From: Pontibacter kalidii | GTDB lineage: Bacteria; Bacteroidota; Bacteroidia; Cytophagales; Hymenobacteraceae | Length of the DNA: 64,000 nucleotides | Direction of reading: 5' to 3' | NCBI RefSeq assembly: GCF_026278245.1 | Contig: NZ_CP111079.1 | Span: 1,118,501 to 1,182,500, forward strand | Part shown: piece after piece, positions 38,100 to 46,273 of the stretch | How positions within the stretch are numbered: position 1 is the first letter of the stretch | Layout of the letters: each line of letters starts with the position of its first letter | The notes under the pieces: generated by a model | What the model saw: only the letters and a program-made list of their open reading frames with translations | Databases searched by the model: none | What the model was told of the DNA's origin: nothing | Program-made: the position numbers and the translations under genes

Positions 38100-38978
38100 T
38101 TAATGCTGCACAGGCTGTAGTTGCTTCCTTTTGACAAGTATACCCCGGGTTGGGGAGAAGAGGAATGCCAACATAAATTCCATACCTGTAACAGTGGCAA
38201 TGGCCCCGGCAATGGAACCGTCAATCCAGACGGCCAGGTAATAGCCGGCTGCGGAGGCAAGTATACCTGCCAGCACCGACAGCAGGAGCATATGCTTAAA
38301 ATTGTCGGTAAGCAGGTAGGCTGTAGCCGGAGGGGCTACCAGGAGCGCCACCACCAATATGGCACCCACCGACTCAAAGGAGGCCACGGTGGTGATAGAG
38401 ACGGCCGTCATGAGGGAGTAATACCAGACCGTGGTGGAGATGCCTATGGCCGCTGCATAGGCTGGGTCGAAGGTGGTGAGAAAAAGCTCCTTATACCCTA
38501 GTATGATGAAAAGTATGATCAACATAGTTACCACAGCCAAGGTCCAGACGGTGCGGGGGCCGAGGCTTAGGCCTCCCTCTGTAATCCATAGATCCAGCGG
38601 CACGTAAGCAATCTCACCGTAGAGCACGCAGTCCTGGTCTAGGTCCACCTGGCCGGCAAATACCGAGATAAGGATGATACCGATGGCAAACAGCCAGGTA
38701 AACGTGACACCGATCGCGGCATCGGCCTGTACGCGGGCATAGCGGTGGAAGAACTCAATGAGGAACGTAGTCAGCACGCCCAGTAAACCGGCCCCGATCA
38801 GCATCGGCACCGATTCCCGCGAGCCAGTGAACAGGAAAGCAATGACAATGCCCGGCAACACAGCATGCGAGATAGCATCGCCCACCATGGCCATGCGCCG
38901 CAGGATGAGGTAACAACCCAGCAGACTACAGCAGGTAGCTACCAACGATCCGGTAAGTATGATCCAAAAGGCGTTCAA
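38100..38978 (-). CDS. Metal ABC transporter permease, second subunit
   Basis: A 292-aa integral membrane protein of the ABC-3 family with about eight helices. Landmarks are VATCCSLLGCYLILRRMAMVG near the start, the DAISHAVLPGIVIAF motif, the LALPPAT-type region VVALLVAPPATAYLLTDNFK and GYYLAVWIDGSIAGA. It pairs with the permease part of the upstream YtgC-R fusion in a heteromeric channel for Mn(II), Zn(II) or Fe(II). The position corresponds to YtgD in chlamydiae. It ends the importer operon. Confidence 0.9.
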   Translation of the reverse strand: MNAFWIILTGSLVATCCSLLGCYLILRRMAMVGDAISHAVLPGIVIAFLFTGSRESVPMLIGAGLLGVLTTFLIEFFHRYARVQADAAIGVTFTWLFAIGIILISVFAGQVDLDQDCVLYGEIAYVPLDLWITEGGLSLGPRTVWTLAVVTMLIILFIILGYKELFLTTFDPAYAAAIGISTTVWYYSLMTAVSITTVASFESVGAILVVALLVAPPATAYLLTDNFKHMLLLSVLAGILASAAGYYLAVWIDGSIAGAIATVTGMEFMLAFLFSPTRGILVKRKQLQPVQH

Positions 38979-39139
38979 AGGTTTTAACTGTTAATTGCTG
39001 ATTGTTAAATGGTTGTATGGTTAAATGTTTGATAGCTACATGGTTGTTTAGTTATTATCTTCTTATCTTGGATTCTATAGTCTTCAACTTTCTAACTCTT
39101 ACCTCCCAAACTCTCTAACTCTTTAACTCCCAAACTCCC
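38979..39139 (-). repeat. Degenerate tandem repeat between the permease genes
   Basis: A 161-base gap filled with low-complexity tracts: TTGTTAAATGGTTGTATGGT-like units at about 39000-39055 and CTCTCTAACTCTTTAACTCC-like units at about 39085-39140. Similar CTCTAACTCC text fills the next gap at 40480-40508. There is no gene. Confidence 0.5.
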
Positions 39140-40423
39140 CTATGGAATTCGGGCGCTGTGCGGGTCTAGAACGGGGAAGCCAAGTTCCTCCATCAGTTTC
39201 TGCTCCAGTTCAGGAGTGATAATGTGCTCGATGGTCTCGGCATCCTCGTGCACGTGGTCCGAGGCCAGGTGCAGGTACTGGGTTAGGTATAGCTCCCAAA
39301 GACGGTGCAGCCGTACCACACGTTCGCCCCGGCGCTGGCCCTGGCCGGTGAGCAACCAGCCCTCCGGCGTCTTCATTAGGTATCCCTGGTTTTTCAGTTT
39401 TCTTAAGCCCGCGGCGGCCTGCTTTTTGGGGATAGCCCTTCTCTCCAGTATCTCCTGGAAGGTATGTGGTGCCAGCGTGCCCTGCCTTTGCTCTCCTAAC
39501 TGGTAGAGCAGCTTCAGCAGGTTTTCCTCCAGGATCAGCGTCTTGTTGCGGCGCTGGCGCAGCAGGCGCGATACCCACCCTTTGCCCGGCGCGAAGGCAA
39601 AAGAAAGTATGGCGATCATTGACACGATCAGCACGATCCAAGGGCCGGTTGGCATGGCTGGGGCTGTATAAGAGACGTAGGCACCCGCCACTCCCGAAAA
39701 GGCCCCGATCAGGGCGGCCAGCACCAGCATCAGACTGAGTCTGTCGGTCCAGAAGCGTGCCGCAGCAGCCGGAGTGATGAGCATGGCCGCCATCAGCACA
39801 ACGCCCACCGCCTGTATGCCCACCACCACGGCAAAAACGGTGAGTGTGGTTAGCAACAGCTCCAGCGCCCGCACCGGGTAACCTATGGTTTTGGCATACG
39901 CCTGGTCGAAGCAAAGGAGGGTGAGTTCTTTGTAAAACAGGAGCGTAGCCACCAGCAGCAGCACAGCCACCAGGCTGAAGGCGATCAGATCCTCGCCCAC
40001 CAGAGAGGCGGCCTTGCCGAACAGGAACTTGTCGAGGCCGCTTTGGGCGGCGTTGCCGGAGTGCTGTATGGCCGTCAGCAGCAGTATACCGATGCCGAAG
40101 AACACGGAAAGCACCAGGCCAATGGCCGTGTCTTCCTTAATGCGGGAGCGGGAGGTGATAAAATCTATGGTGAGCAGGGAGATCCATCCGGTGATAAAAG
40201 CCCCTAACAGAAGTATGAATGGGTTCTTGGTGCCGGAAAGTATAAATGCCAGGCAAACGCCGGGCAGTACGGCGTGCGCCACGGCATCGCCCACGAGCGC
40301 CCGTTTGCGGAGGAGCGTAAAACAGCCCACCACCGCCGAGCTGCCCGCCAGCAGCACCGAGCCCAGCGTGACATACCGTACGTTGGCATCAGCAAAAGAA
40401 AAGAACTCAAAAAACTCGTTCAT
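39140..40423 (-). CDS. Metal ABC permease fused to a DtxR-like repressor domain (YtgCR type)
   Basis: 427 aa in two parts. Residues 1-280 are an ABC-3 permease (about eight helices; VGDAVAHAVLPGVCLAFIL and VLMAAMLITPAAAARFW). Residues about 295-427 are a soluble winged-helix plus dimerisation domain of the DtxR family: EENLLKLLYQLG, IPKKQAAAGLRKLKNQGYLM, VVRLHRLWELYLTQYLH, SDHVHEDAETIEHI and the close GFPVLDPHSARIP. Candidate metal ligands His392, Glu393, Glu396 and His400 are kept. In Chlamydia, YtgCR is the same fusion, and the repressor is released by cleavage (established). Whether this one is cleaved is inference. It is cotranscribed with the ATPase gene (gap 85 bases). Confidence 0.88.
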   Translation of the reverse strand: MNEFFEFFSFADANVRYVTLGSVLLAGSSAVVGCFTLLRKRALVGDAVAHAVLPGVCLAFILSGTKNPFILLLGAFITGWISLLTIDFITSRSRIKEDTAIGLVLSVFFGIGILLLTAIQHSGNAAQSGLDKFLFGKAASLVGEDLIAFSLVAVLLLVATLLFYKELTLLCFDQAYAKTIGYPVRALELLLTTLTVFAVVVGIQAVGVVLMAAMLITPAAAARFWTDRLSLMLVLAALIGAFSGVAGAYVSYTAPAMPTGPWIVLIVSMIAILSFAFAPGKGWVSRLLRQRRNKTLILEENLLKLLYQLGEQRQGTLAPHTFQEILERRAIPKKQAAAGLRKLKNQGYLMKTPEGWLLTGQGQRRGERVVRLHRLWELYLTQYLHLASDHVHEDAETIEHIITPELEQKLMEELGFPVLDPHSARIP

Positions 40424-40508
40424 GCCGGTCTTTAATTGATGACTGCTGGGTTGTTATGTGATTGAAAGGATGAATTCATACTCTCTAATTCTCTAACTCC
40501 TAAACTCC

Positions 40509-41297
40509 TTATCTCTCTCTTGACGGAAACTCCTGTTTTTTGAGCAACTCGCCTACTTTGGTGAGCACGGTAAGCTTGCCGCCGTAGGTTTGCTCCAGCA
40601 GTTGCTGCGTGAGTATCTGCTCGGTAGGGCCGGAGGCTACCAGGCGCAGGTTCAGCAGCACTACCCAGTCAAAATACTCTGTGGCGGATTGCAGGTCGTG
40701 GTGCACCACGATGACGGTTTTTCCTTGCTCCCGCATGGTGCGCAGCAATTCGATAATGGCCGTTTCGGTGGCGATGTCTACCCCGGCAAAGGGCTCATCC
40801 ATAAAGTAAATATCGGCGTTCTGCGCCAGCGCACGGGCCAGGAACACGCGCTGCTGTTGCCCCCCGGACAGTTGCGAGATCTGGCGGTTGGCATAGCCCT
40901 GCATACCTACTTTCTGCAGCGCGTCCATGGCAGCGTCCTTATCCGCCTTGCGCGGCCGTTTAAAGAGCCCCAGCTTGCCGTAGCGGCCCATCAGCACCAC
41001 ATCAAAAACCGAGGCCGGGAAATCCCAGTCCACCGACTCGCGCTGCGGCACGTAACTGATGCGGCCGCGCACCTCATTTATAGGTTTATCAAAAATCCTG
41101 ACGTAGCCACTGCCTGCCGGCAGCAAATCCATCATCGCTTTGATCAGCGTAGACTTGCCCGCTCCGTTCGGCCCGATCACGCCTACCAGCGCACCGGCCG
41201 GTAAGGTCAGGTCGATGCCCCACAGCACGGGCTTCCGGTCGTAACTCACCGTCAGGTCGTGCACCTCTACCACCGGGTTCTCTACTTGAAGTATCAT
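40509..41297 (-). CDS. Metal ABC transporter ATP-binding protein
   Basis: A 262-aa ABC ATPase with all motifs: Walker A GPNGAGKST (about residues 40-48), Q-loop VPQRESVDWDFP with the metal-transporter type SVDWDFP stretch, signature LSGGQQQRVFLARAL, Walker B IYFMDEPFAGVD and switch His VVHHDLQSA. The SVDWDFP segment is typical of Mn/Zn (MntB, ZnuC, YtgB) ATPases. It energises the permease pair encoded downstream. The binding-protein gene ends 12 bases upstream of its start, so the genes form one operon. Confidence 0.93.
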   Translation of the reverse strand: MILQVENPVVEVHDLTVSYDRKPVLWGIDLTLPAGALVGVIGPNGAGKSTLIKAMMDLLPAGSGYVRIFDKPINEVRGRISYVPQRESVDWDFPASVFDVVLMGRYGKLGLFKRPRKADKDAAMDALQKVGMQGYANRQISQLSGGQQQRVFLARALAQNADIYFMDEPFAGVDIATETAIIELLRTMREQGKTVIVVHHDLQSATEYFDWVVLLNLRLVASGPTEQILTQQLLEQTYGGKLTVLTKVGELLKKQEFPSRER

Positions 41298-41309
41298 CTG
41301 TTTGTACTT

Positions 41310-42239
41310 TTATTTTAAAGCTGACACCATGCTGCTCACGTTATGCCGCACCATACCAATGTAAGTGCCCTCTGCTGTTCCTTCCTCTCCCAAGGCATCT
41401 GAGTATAAGGTGCCGCCGATTATTACCTCATGCCCCCGTTCCCTGCTTCCAACCACCACGGCCTCAATGGCCTTCGGCGAGACCGATGACTCCACAAATA
41501 CGGCTTTGATCTTGTTTTCAGCGATATACTTTACCAGCGACGACACATCCTGTAAGCCAAACTCCGATACCGTGGAAATACCCTGAAGCCCGCGCACCTT
41601 TATATTATAGGCATCACCGAAGTACCCAAAGGCATCGTGCGCCGTGATGAGGATGCGCTGCTGCTCCGGTATAGTCTGTATTTGTTGTGTTACCCACTGG
41701 TGAAGCGTGTCGAGCTCCTGCAGGTAGGCTTGGGTGTTCTGCATGTATACTTCGGCGTTGGCAGGATCTTTCTGTTGCAGTTCCTGGCTCAGGTGCCTCA
41801 CTACCTCCTGCCACAGCGTCACATCGAACCATACATGCGGGTCCTGGCTATCGGCGTACTGTTCAGAGGCGCGGAGTTTTTCTTTCGGTATACTTGCCGT
41901 GGCGGTTACAACCGTTTTCTGGCGGCTCAGCTTTTCCATCACCTCGCCCATTTTGCCCTCCAGGTACAGGCCGTTGTAGATAATTACGTCTGCCTCCATC
42001 AGCTTCTGCAGGTCGCCTTGGGTGGCCTTGTAGAGGTGCGGGTCTACGCCGCTGCCCATCACCGACTCCACTTCGGCGGCGTCGCCCACGATGTTGGCCA
42101 CGGCGTCTTTGAGGATGCTGGTGGTGGTGAGTATTTTCATACGCTTGCCCGCTGCCATGGCGCCTTTGGTTTCTGTTTGCGTACAGGCGCCGGCAAGTAG
42201 GGTGAGGCAAAGTATGGCCAGTAAGTAGATCGATCTCAT
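41310..42239 (-). CDS. Metal ABC transporter substrate-binding lipoprotein
   Basis: 309 aa from the ATG at 42239, which gives a lipoprotein signal (MRSIYLLAILCLTLLAGACT); a longer upstream frame would overlap mntR and lacks a sensible start. It is a cluster A-I (ZnuA/MntA/TroA) protein. Candidate ligands are His in GVDPHLYKATQGD, His in DPHVWFD, His in LITAHDAFGYF and the acidic group near the C-terminus (GGTLYSDALGEEGT). The His-rich loop of ZnuA is absent, which favours Mn or Fe over Zn, as an inference. It begins 16 bases after the mntR stop. Confidence 0.91.
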   Translation of the reverse strand: MRSIYLLAILCLTLLAGACTQTETKGAMAAGKRMKILTTTSILKDAVANIVGDAAEVESVMGSGVDPHLYKATQGDLQKLMEADVIIYNGLYLEGKMGEVMEKLSRQKTVVTATASIPKEKLRASEQYADSQDPHVWFDVTLWQEVVRHLSQELQQKDPANAEVYMQNTQAYLQELDTLHQWVTQQIQTIPEQQRILITAHDAFGYFGDAYNIKVRGLQGISTVSEFGLQDVSSLVKYIAENKIKAVFVESSVSPKAIEAVVVGSRERGHEVIIGGTLYSDALGEEGTAEGTYIGMVRHNVSSMVSALK

Positions 42240-42255
42240 AGTTTGTGCGGAGCCT

Positions 42256-42915
42256 TTAGGCCGATATAAAAATATTCCTGGACACTTCGCTGGAGATGAG
42301 CAGGCTTTTACTGTCCTCCAGGTGTATCTCCAGGGAGTTGTCATAAGGTATGCGGTCGATGACTTTTATACTTGAGCCCAGCGAGATGCCCATTTTGTCG
42401 AGGTACTGCAGGAAGAGTGGCTGCGAGTCGTTTACGCCTACCACCACGCCGGCGTCGTCCACCTCCATCTCCGATAGCAGCCGCTGCTTCTTCTGCTTCA
42501 TCTCGCCGGTTTCGGAAGGGATGGGGTCGCCGTGCGGGTCGAATTTGGGGAAGCCCAAAAACTCGTCGAGGCGGTTGGTGAGCAGGGTAGAGGAGATATG
42601 CTCCAGTTCCTCCGCCACCTCATGCACCTCATCCCAGTTAAACCGCAGCTTCTCCACCAGAAACGTCTCCCACAGCCGGTGCTTGCGAATGATCTGCAGT
42701 GCCACGTGCTCCCCCTGCGGGGTCAGCGACACGCCTTTATACTTTTTATAGTTGACGATGTTCTTGGCGCTCAGCTTGCGGAGCATGTCCGTCACCGAAG
42801 CCGCTTTGGTCTCGAGCACCTCCGCAATGGCGTTGGTGTTCACCTCCTGCGCGCCGTTAGCCGACAGCTTATAGATTGCCTTAATGTAGTTCTCTTCGGT
42901 ATAACTGTGGGACAT
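42256..42915 (-). CDS. mntR: DtxR/MntR-family metal-dependent repressor
   Basis: A 219-aa three-domain regulator. The winged helix (about 1-70: SYTEENYIKAIYKLS, then TKAASVTDMLRKLSAKNIVN) is followed by the dimerisation and metal-binding domain (HRLWETFLVEKLRFNWDEVH, EELEHI, and GFPKFDPHGDPIP). A C-terminal SH3/FeoA-like domain (about 150-219) follows, as in longer DtxR and MntR proteins. It should repress the importer operon with Mn(II) or Fe(II) bound. It heads the operon and so may autoregulate. Its middle domain is clearly related to the tail of the fused permease three genes downstream, giving two DtxR-type domains in one operon. Confidence 0.92.
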   Translation of the reverse strand: MSHSYTEENYIKAIYKLSANGAQEVNTNAIAEVLETKAASVTDMLRKLSAKNIVNYKKYKGVSLTPQGEHVALQIIRKHRLWETFLVEKLRFNWDEVHEVAEELEHISSTLLTNRLDEFLGFPKFDPHGDPIPSETGEMKQKKQRLLSEMEVDDAGVVVGVNDSQPLFLQYLDKMGISLGSSIKVIDRIPYDNSLEIHLEDSKSLLISSEVSRNIFISA

Positions 42916-42928
42916 ATTAACAAAGGGT

Positions 42929-43072
42929 GAATGAGCGATTGAGTGAATGAGTGGGTGAGTGTGTAGTTGTTCGTGTTGGGTAAAATGTAGAAGTAAGTTG
43001 CGCTCATACCTGCTTTTATTGTAACCGAACTTTTTCTATTATTCACTCATCCACTCATCCACTCATTCAAAA
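42929..43072. repeat. Inverted CACTCATC-type repeats upstream of mntR
   Basis: The gap between fabH (3' end) and mntR (5' end) has GTGAATGAGTGGGTGAGTG-like units at about 42929-42962 and CACTCATCCACTCATCCACT at about 43044-43063, in opposite orientation about 80 bases apart. They could fold into a long stem. Whether this stops fabH transcripts or influences mntR expression is unknown. Confidence 0.45.
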
Positions 43073-43086
43073 TTCAAAATTTATAC

Positions 43087-44085
43087 TTACCAGCGAATCA
43101 ACGCAGAAGCCCAGGTAAAGCCGCTACCGAAGGCCGCCAGGCATACCAGGTCGCCCTCCTTGATACGACCTTCTTCAAAAGCCTCGCTCAGGGCAATAGG
43201 CACAGAGGCGGCCGTGGTGTTGCCATACTTCTGGATGTTGCTCATCACCTTTTCGGCAGGCAGGCCCATCTTCTGCTGGATGTAGGAGGTAATGCGCAGG
43301 TTGGCCTGGTGCGGCACCAGCAGGTCAATATCTCCCGGTTTATAGCCGTTCTTGCTCAGAGCCTCCTCAATAACCTCCGGGAAACGGGTAACGGCGTGTT
43401 TAAACACCATGTTGCCGTTCATGTAGGGGTAAATGCTGCCATCCTCGATCATTTCATGCGTCAGGCGTTCTTTTTTGTTGCTGCCCGGGTTAATAACGGC
43501 CAGCTCCTCGGCAAACTCCCCGTCGGCGTGCAGGTGCGTAGAAAGTATGCCTCGGTCGTTGCTCTCGGAAGGCACCAGCACCACAGCCCCTGCGCCATCG
43601 CCAAAGATCACCGAAACGCCACGGCCACGGGTAGAGAAATCCAGTCCGGTGGAGTGGATCTCGGAACCGACCACCAGCACGTTGTTATACATGCCGGTCT
43701 TGATGAACTGATCGGCCACCGAGAGGGCGTATATAAAACCGGAGCATTGGTTACGCACATCCAGGGCCGGTATCTCCTTTAAGCCAAGCTCACGCTGCAA
43801 CAGCACGCCGGAACCTGGGAAAACATAGTCCGGGCTCAGGGTAGCAAACACGATCATATCGATATCCGTTGGCTCCAGACCGGCCATCTGTATGGCTTTG
43901 CGGGCAGCGGCAGCCCCCATGTTGGCTGTGGTGTCCACACCCTCCTGAAAATAGCGCCGCTCCACAATACCCGTGCGCTCCCGGATCCACTCATCCGAGG
44001 TGTCCATGATCTTCTCCAGGTCTTTGTTCGTTACCACGTTCTCCGGTACGTAGTGGCCAACGCCACCAATTCTAGAATTACGCAT
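43087..44085 (-). CDS. fabH: Beta-ketoacyl-ACP synthase III
   Basis: A 332-aa KAS III with catalytic triad Cys114 (RNQCSGFIYAL), His259 (VPHQANLRI) and Asn289 (YGNTTAAS). It opens SRIGGVGHYVPENVVTNKDL and ends FGSGFTWASALIRW. It condenses acyl-CoA with malonyl-ACP to start fatty acid synthesis. Bacteroidota FabH enzymes often prefer branched primers, but this cannot be read from the sequence. Bacteroidota often have fabH next to plsX and rpmF; here it stands near a glycosyltransferase instead, so it may be a second copy. Confidence 0.93.
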   Translation of the reverse strand: MRNSRIGGVGHYVPENVVTNKDLEKIMDTSDEWIRERTGIVERRYFQEGVDTTANMGAAAARKAIQMAGLEPTDIDMIVFATLSPDYVFPGSGVLLQRELGLKEIPALDVRNQCSGFIYALSVADQFIKTGMYNNVLVVGSEIHSTGLDFSTRGRGVSVIFGDGAGAVVLVPSESNDRGILSTHLHADGEFAEELAVINPGSNKKERLTHEMIEDGSIYPYMNGNMVFKHAVTRFPEVIEEALSKNGYKPGDIDLLVPHQANLRITSYIQQKMGLPAEKVMSNIQKYGNTTAASVPIALSEAFEEGRIKEGDLVCLAAFGSGFTWASALIRW

Positions 44086-44127
44086 CTTTTCGTCTCGTTT
44101 AGTTTCAAATATACTGCTTTATCTGAA

Positions 44128-44145
44128 TTTTAGATTCATCTAAAA
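44128..44145. promoter_or_regulatory. 18-bp perfect palindrome upstream of fabH
   Basis: TTTTAGATTCATCTAAAA is an 18-base perfect palindrome apart from the central two bases, placed 42 bases before the fabH start and inside the gap after the GT4 gene. It resembles, in overall shape, operators of DtxR-family regulators (TTTAG...CTAAA), and an MntR-type gene lies two genes downstream. Alternatively it is a weak terminator for the GT4 gene. No experimental support. Confidence 0.35.
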
Positions 44146-44152
44146 ATAAAAT

Positions 44153-45298
44153 TTATACTTTGGGGTTGCTGCTTAAGGCATCCTTAACTATTTGGAGCAG
44201 CTTTGCCTCTTCCGCTTCCCAAAAGATGTCAGCTGGAATTCCGGAAGTATAGAAGAGCCCTTGCCATATACGTGGCAGTAACTCCTGCGGGCGCGCTTGC
44301 CTGAAATCGATGGAGATGCCCGCCTGGTATGCCTCTGTTATACTTTGCCAGAGCGGATTTTGCTGCACCAGCACGGGCAGGGCATAGGCCATATACTCGT
44401 AAAGCTTTGTAGGGATACAATGTTTGGTGCTGGGGTGCGGCTGGTACGGCAACAGTCCCAGGTTGCTCTCCTTTATACTTTGCAGGATCTGCTGGTGCGG
44501 CACCAGCCTATCTCCACCGATAAGGGTGATGAAACTTTTGCCTTTGATACGCTCCTGCAGCTGATTTAGAGTCTGGCTGCGCGAGCTGTAGCCGATGATG
44601 GTGAGGGTGGTGGAGGGCTCCAGCTGATGCAGCGCCTCGGCCAGGCTTACCGCCTCGAAAACACCGTATACCTCTGCGATGGTGCCGGAGTAGAGCAGCC
44701 GCAGCGGCTGTTGCTTTAACTGCACCGGCGTGGCGGGTAATGTATAACCGGGTGCCGGTTTATACTTGTTGCCGATCACGGTATACTTTCCCTCCGGCAG
44801 GAACGGCAATTCGAGTGCGTAACTTTCCTCAGCCAGCAGGAAGTGCGTTATACCTGGCGCGGCGTTTTTCTCGGACCTGGCTACCCCCAAGGCGAGCAGT
44901 TGCCGGAGCAGGGGCGGGTAGTTCTGCTGCGAAGTCAGGTTCAAAGTGTAGTTCTCCTGTACGTCGTACATCAGCCTGGCGCCATACTTCTTGCAGTAGT
45001 GCCTGCTTGCCCCTAACAGCTCGTGCGTGCAGGCAATGATCAGGTCTGGCTTTAGCTGATGGAGCAGCTGCTTATACTTTCGCTGTGCCAGGAGCCGGCC
45101 CAAGCTCAGCCGTTTAAAATCGAAGATGGGGTGGAAGTATACATTGGCTGGTGCCGTTGCGGGAATGGGTGCCTGGAACCCAGCTATATGAATTTCGGTT
45201 CCTGTTAATTTGCTTGCCGATACGCCCAGTTTCTCGTACATGCGTGTATCGTTGATGGGCTTTAACAGGGAGGCTAGCAGGATTCTGGTTTCGGACAT
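44153..45298 (-). CDS. GT4-type glycosyltransferase
   Basis: About 381 aa from the ATG at 45298 (an upstream in-frame ATG at 45382 would run over the dapD start). It has a GT-B fold with an N-terminal acceptor domain and a C-terminal donor domain. Landmarks are PDLIIACTHELLGASRHY, LRLLYSGTIAEVYGVFEAVS, LTIIGYSSRSQ and the donor-site CIPTKLYEYMAYALPVLVQQ. The acceptor is unknown. It lies 53 bases from the divergent dapD gene and is followed by fabH. A surface-glycan role is likely but not shown. Confidence 0.83.
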   Translation of the reverse strand: MSETRILLASLLKPINDTRMYEKLGVSASKLTGTEIHIAGFQAPIPATAPANVYFHPIFDFKRLSLGRLLAQRKYKQLLHQLKPDLIIACTHELLGASRHYCKKYGARLMYDVQENYTLNLTSQQNYPPLLRQLLALGVARSEKNAAPGITHFLLAEESYALELPFLPEGKYTVIGNKYKPAPGYTLPATPVQLKQQPLRLLYSGTIAEVYGVFEAVSLAEALHQLEPSTTLTIIGYSSRSQTLNQLQERIKGKSFITLIGGDRLVPHQQILQSIKESNLGLLPYQPHPSTKHCIPTKLYEYMAYALPVLVQQNPLWQSITEAYQAGISIDFRQARPQELLPRIWQGLFYTSGIPADIFWEAEEAKLLQIVKDALSSNPKV

Positions 45299-45351
45299 CC
45301 ACCAAAAATACTTACTTTTACGCAATATTGAGTAATAAGCATATTCTGAAA

Positions 45352-46164
45352 ATGGAGCTAAGAAAAATAATAGAGCAGGCATGGGATAACCGTGAACTGC
45401 TGAAAGAATCTGCCACGGTGGAGGCTATCCGTGCTGTGATTGAGGATTTAGATAAAGGTGTACTGCGCGTGGCCGAGCCGAGTGGCGACGAGTGGACGGT
45501 GAATGAGTGGGTGAAGAAAGCGGTGCTTTTATACTTCCCGATCCAGCAGATGAAGACTATTGAGGTTGGTCCGTTCGAGTTTCACGATAAGATCTCGCTG
45601 AAGCGCAACTATGAGCAGTTGGGCGTGCGCGTGGTGCCGCATGCGGTGGCGCGTTACGGAGCCTTTCTGGCAAGGGGTGTGGTGATGATGCCGTCCTACG
45701 TGAACATCGGCGCCTACGTAGACTCCGGTACGATGGTAGATACCTGGGCTACGGTAGGAAGCTGTGCACAGGTGGGTAAGAACGTGCACCTGAGCGGTGG
45801 CGTGGGCCTTGGCGGTGTGCTGGAGCCGGTGCAGGCCGCCCCTGTTATCATAGAGGATGGTGCTTTTATCGGATCCAGAAGTATACTGGTGGAAGGTTGC
45901 CGTATCGGTAAGGAGGCCGTGATCGGGGCCGGCGTTACCATCACAGGCAGCTCTAAGATCATCGACGTGACGGGCAGCGAGCCGAAAGAGTATAAGGGCT
46001 ATGTGCCGCCGCGCTCCGTGGTGATTCCGGGTTCTTACACAAAGAAGTTCCCTGCAGGAGAGTTCCAGGTGCCCTGCGCTCTCATCATCGGGCAACGCAA
46101 GGCGAGTACAGACCTGAAAACATCGCTAAACGACGTGCTGCGCGACCATGCGGTGGCGGTGTAA
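45352..46164 (+). CDS. dapD: Tetrahydrodipicolinate N-succinyltransferase
   Basis: 270 aa from ATG 45352 (an in-frame TTG eight codons earlier is less likely). The N-terminal helical part (IIEQAWDNRELLKESATVEA) precedes a left-handed beta-helix of hexapeptide repeats (for example GTMVDTWATVGSCAQVG and NVHLSGGVGLGGVLEPVQAA) and a C-terminal tail. It transfers succinyl from succinyl-CoA to tetrahydrodipicolinate for lysine and diaminopimelate synthesis in the cytosol. Length and motifs match DapD rather than the acetyl-type DapH. The gene is monocistronic with a terminator. Confidence 0.94.
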   Translation: MELRKIIEQAWDNRELLKESATVEAIRAVIEDLDKGVLRVAEPSGDEWTVNEWVKKAVLLYFPIQQMKTIEVGPFEFHDKISLKRNYEQLGVRVVPHAVARYGAFLARGVVMMPSYVNIGAYVDSGTMVDTWATVGSCAQVGKNVHLSGGVGLGGVLEPVQAAPVIIEDGAFIGSRSILVEGCRIGKEAVIGAGVTITGSSKIIDVTGSEPKEYKGYVPPRSVVIPGSYTKKFPAGEFQVPCALIIGQRKASTDLKTSLNDVLRDHAVAV

Positions 46165-46186
46165 AGTTGAGCAGAAGGGCCATAAA

Positions 46187-46222
46187 GAAGCCTCTCGCGC
46201 CAAGGCCGGCGGGAGAGGCTTC
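46187..46222 (+). terminator. Hairpin terminator after dapD
   Basis: A 12-bp stem with one mismatch (46187-46198 with 46211-46222) and an inner GCC/GGC pair lies about 22 bases after the dapD stop. It is GC-rich; the following bases are AAATTA without a strong T run. Confidence 0.65.
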
Positions 46223-46273
46223 TAAATTACTGAGAAGCATTTTTTAGTTCGATAGGGCTGAGGTGGTTATTAT

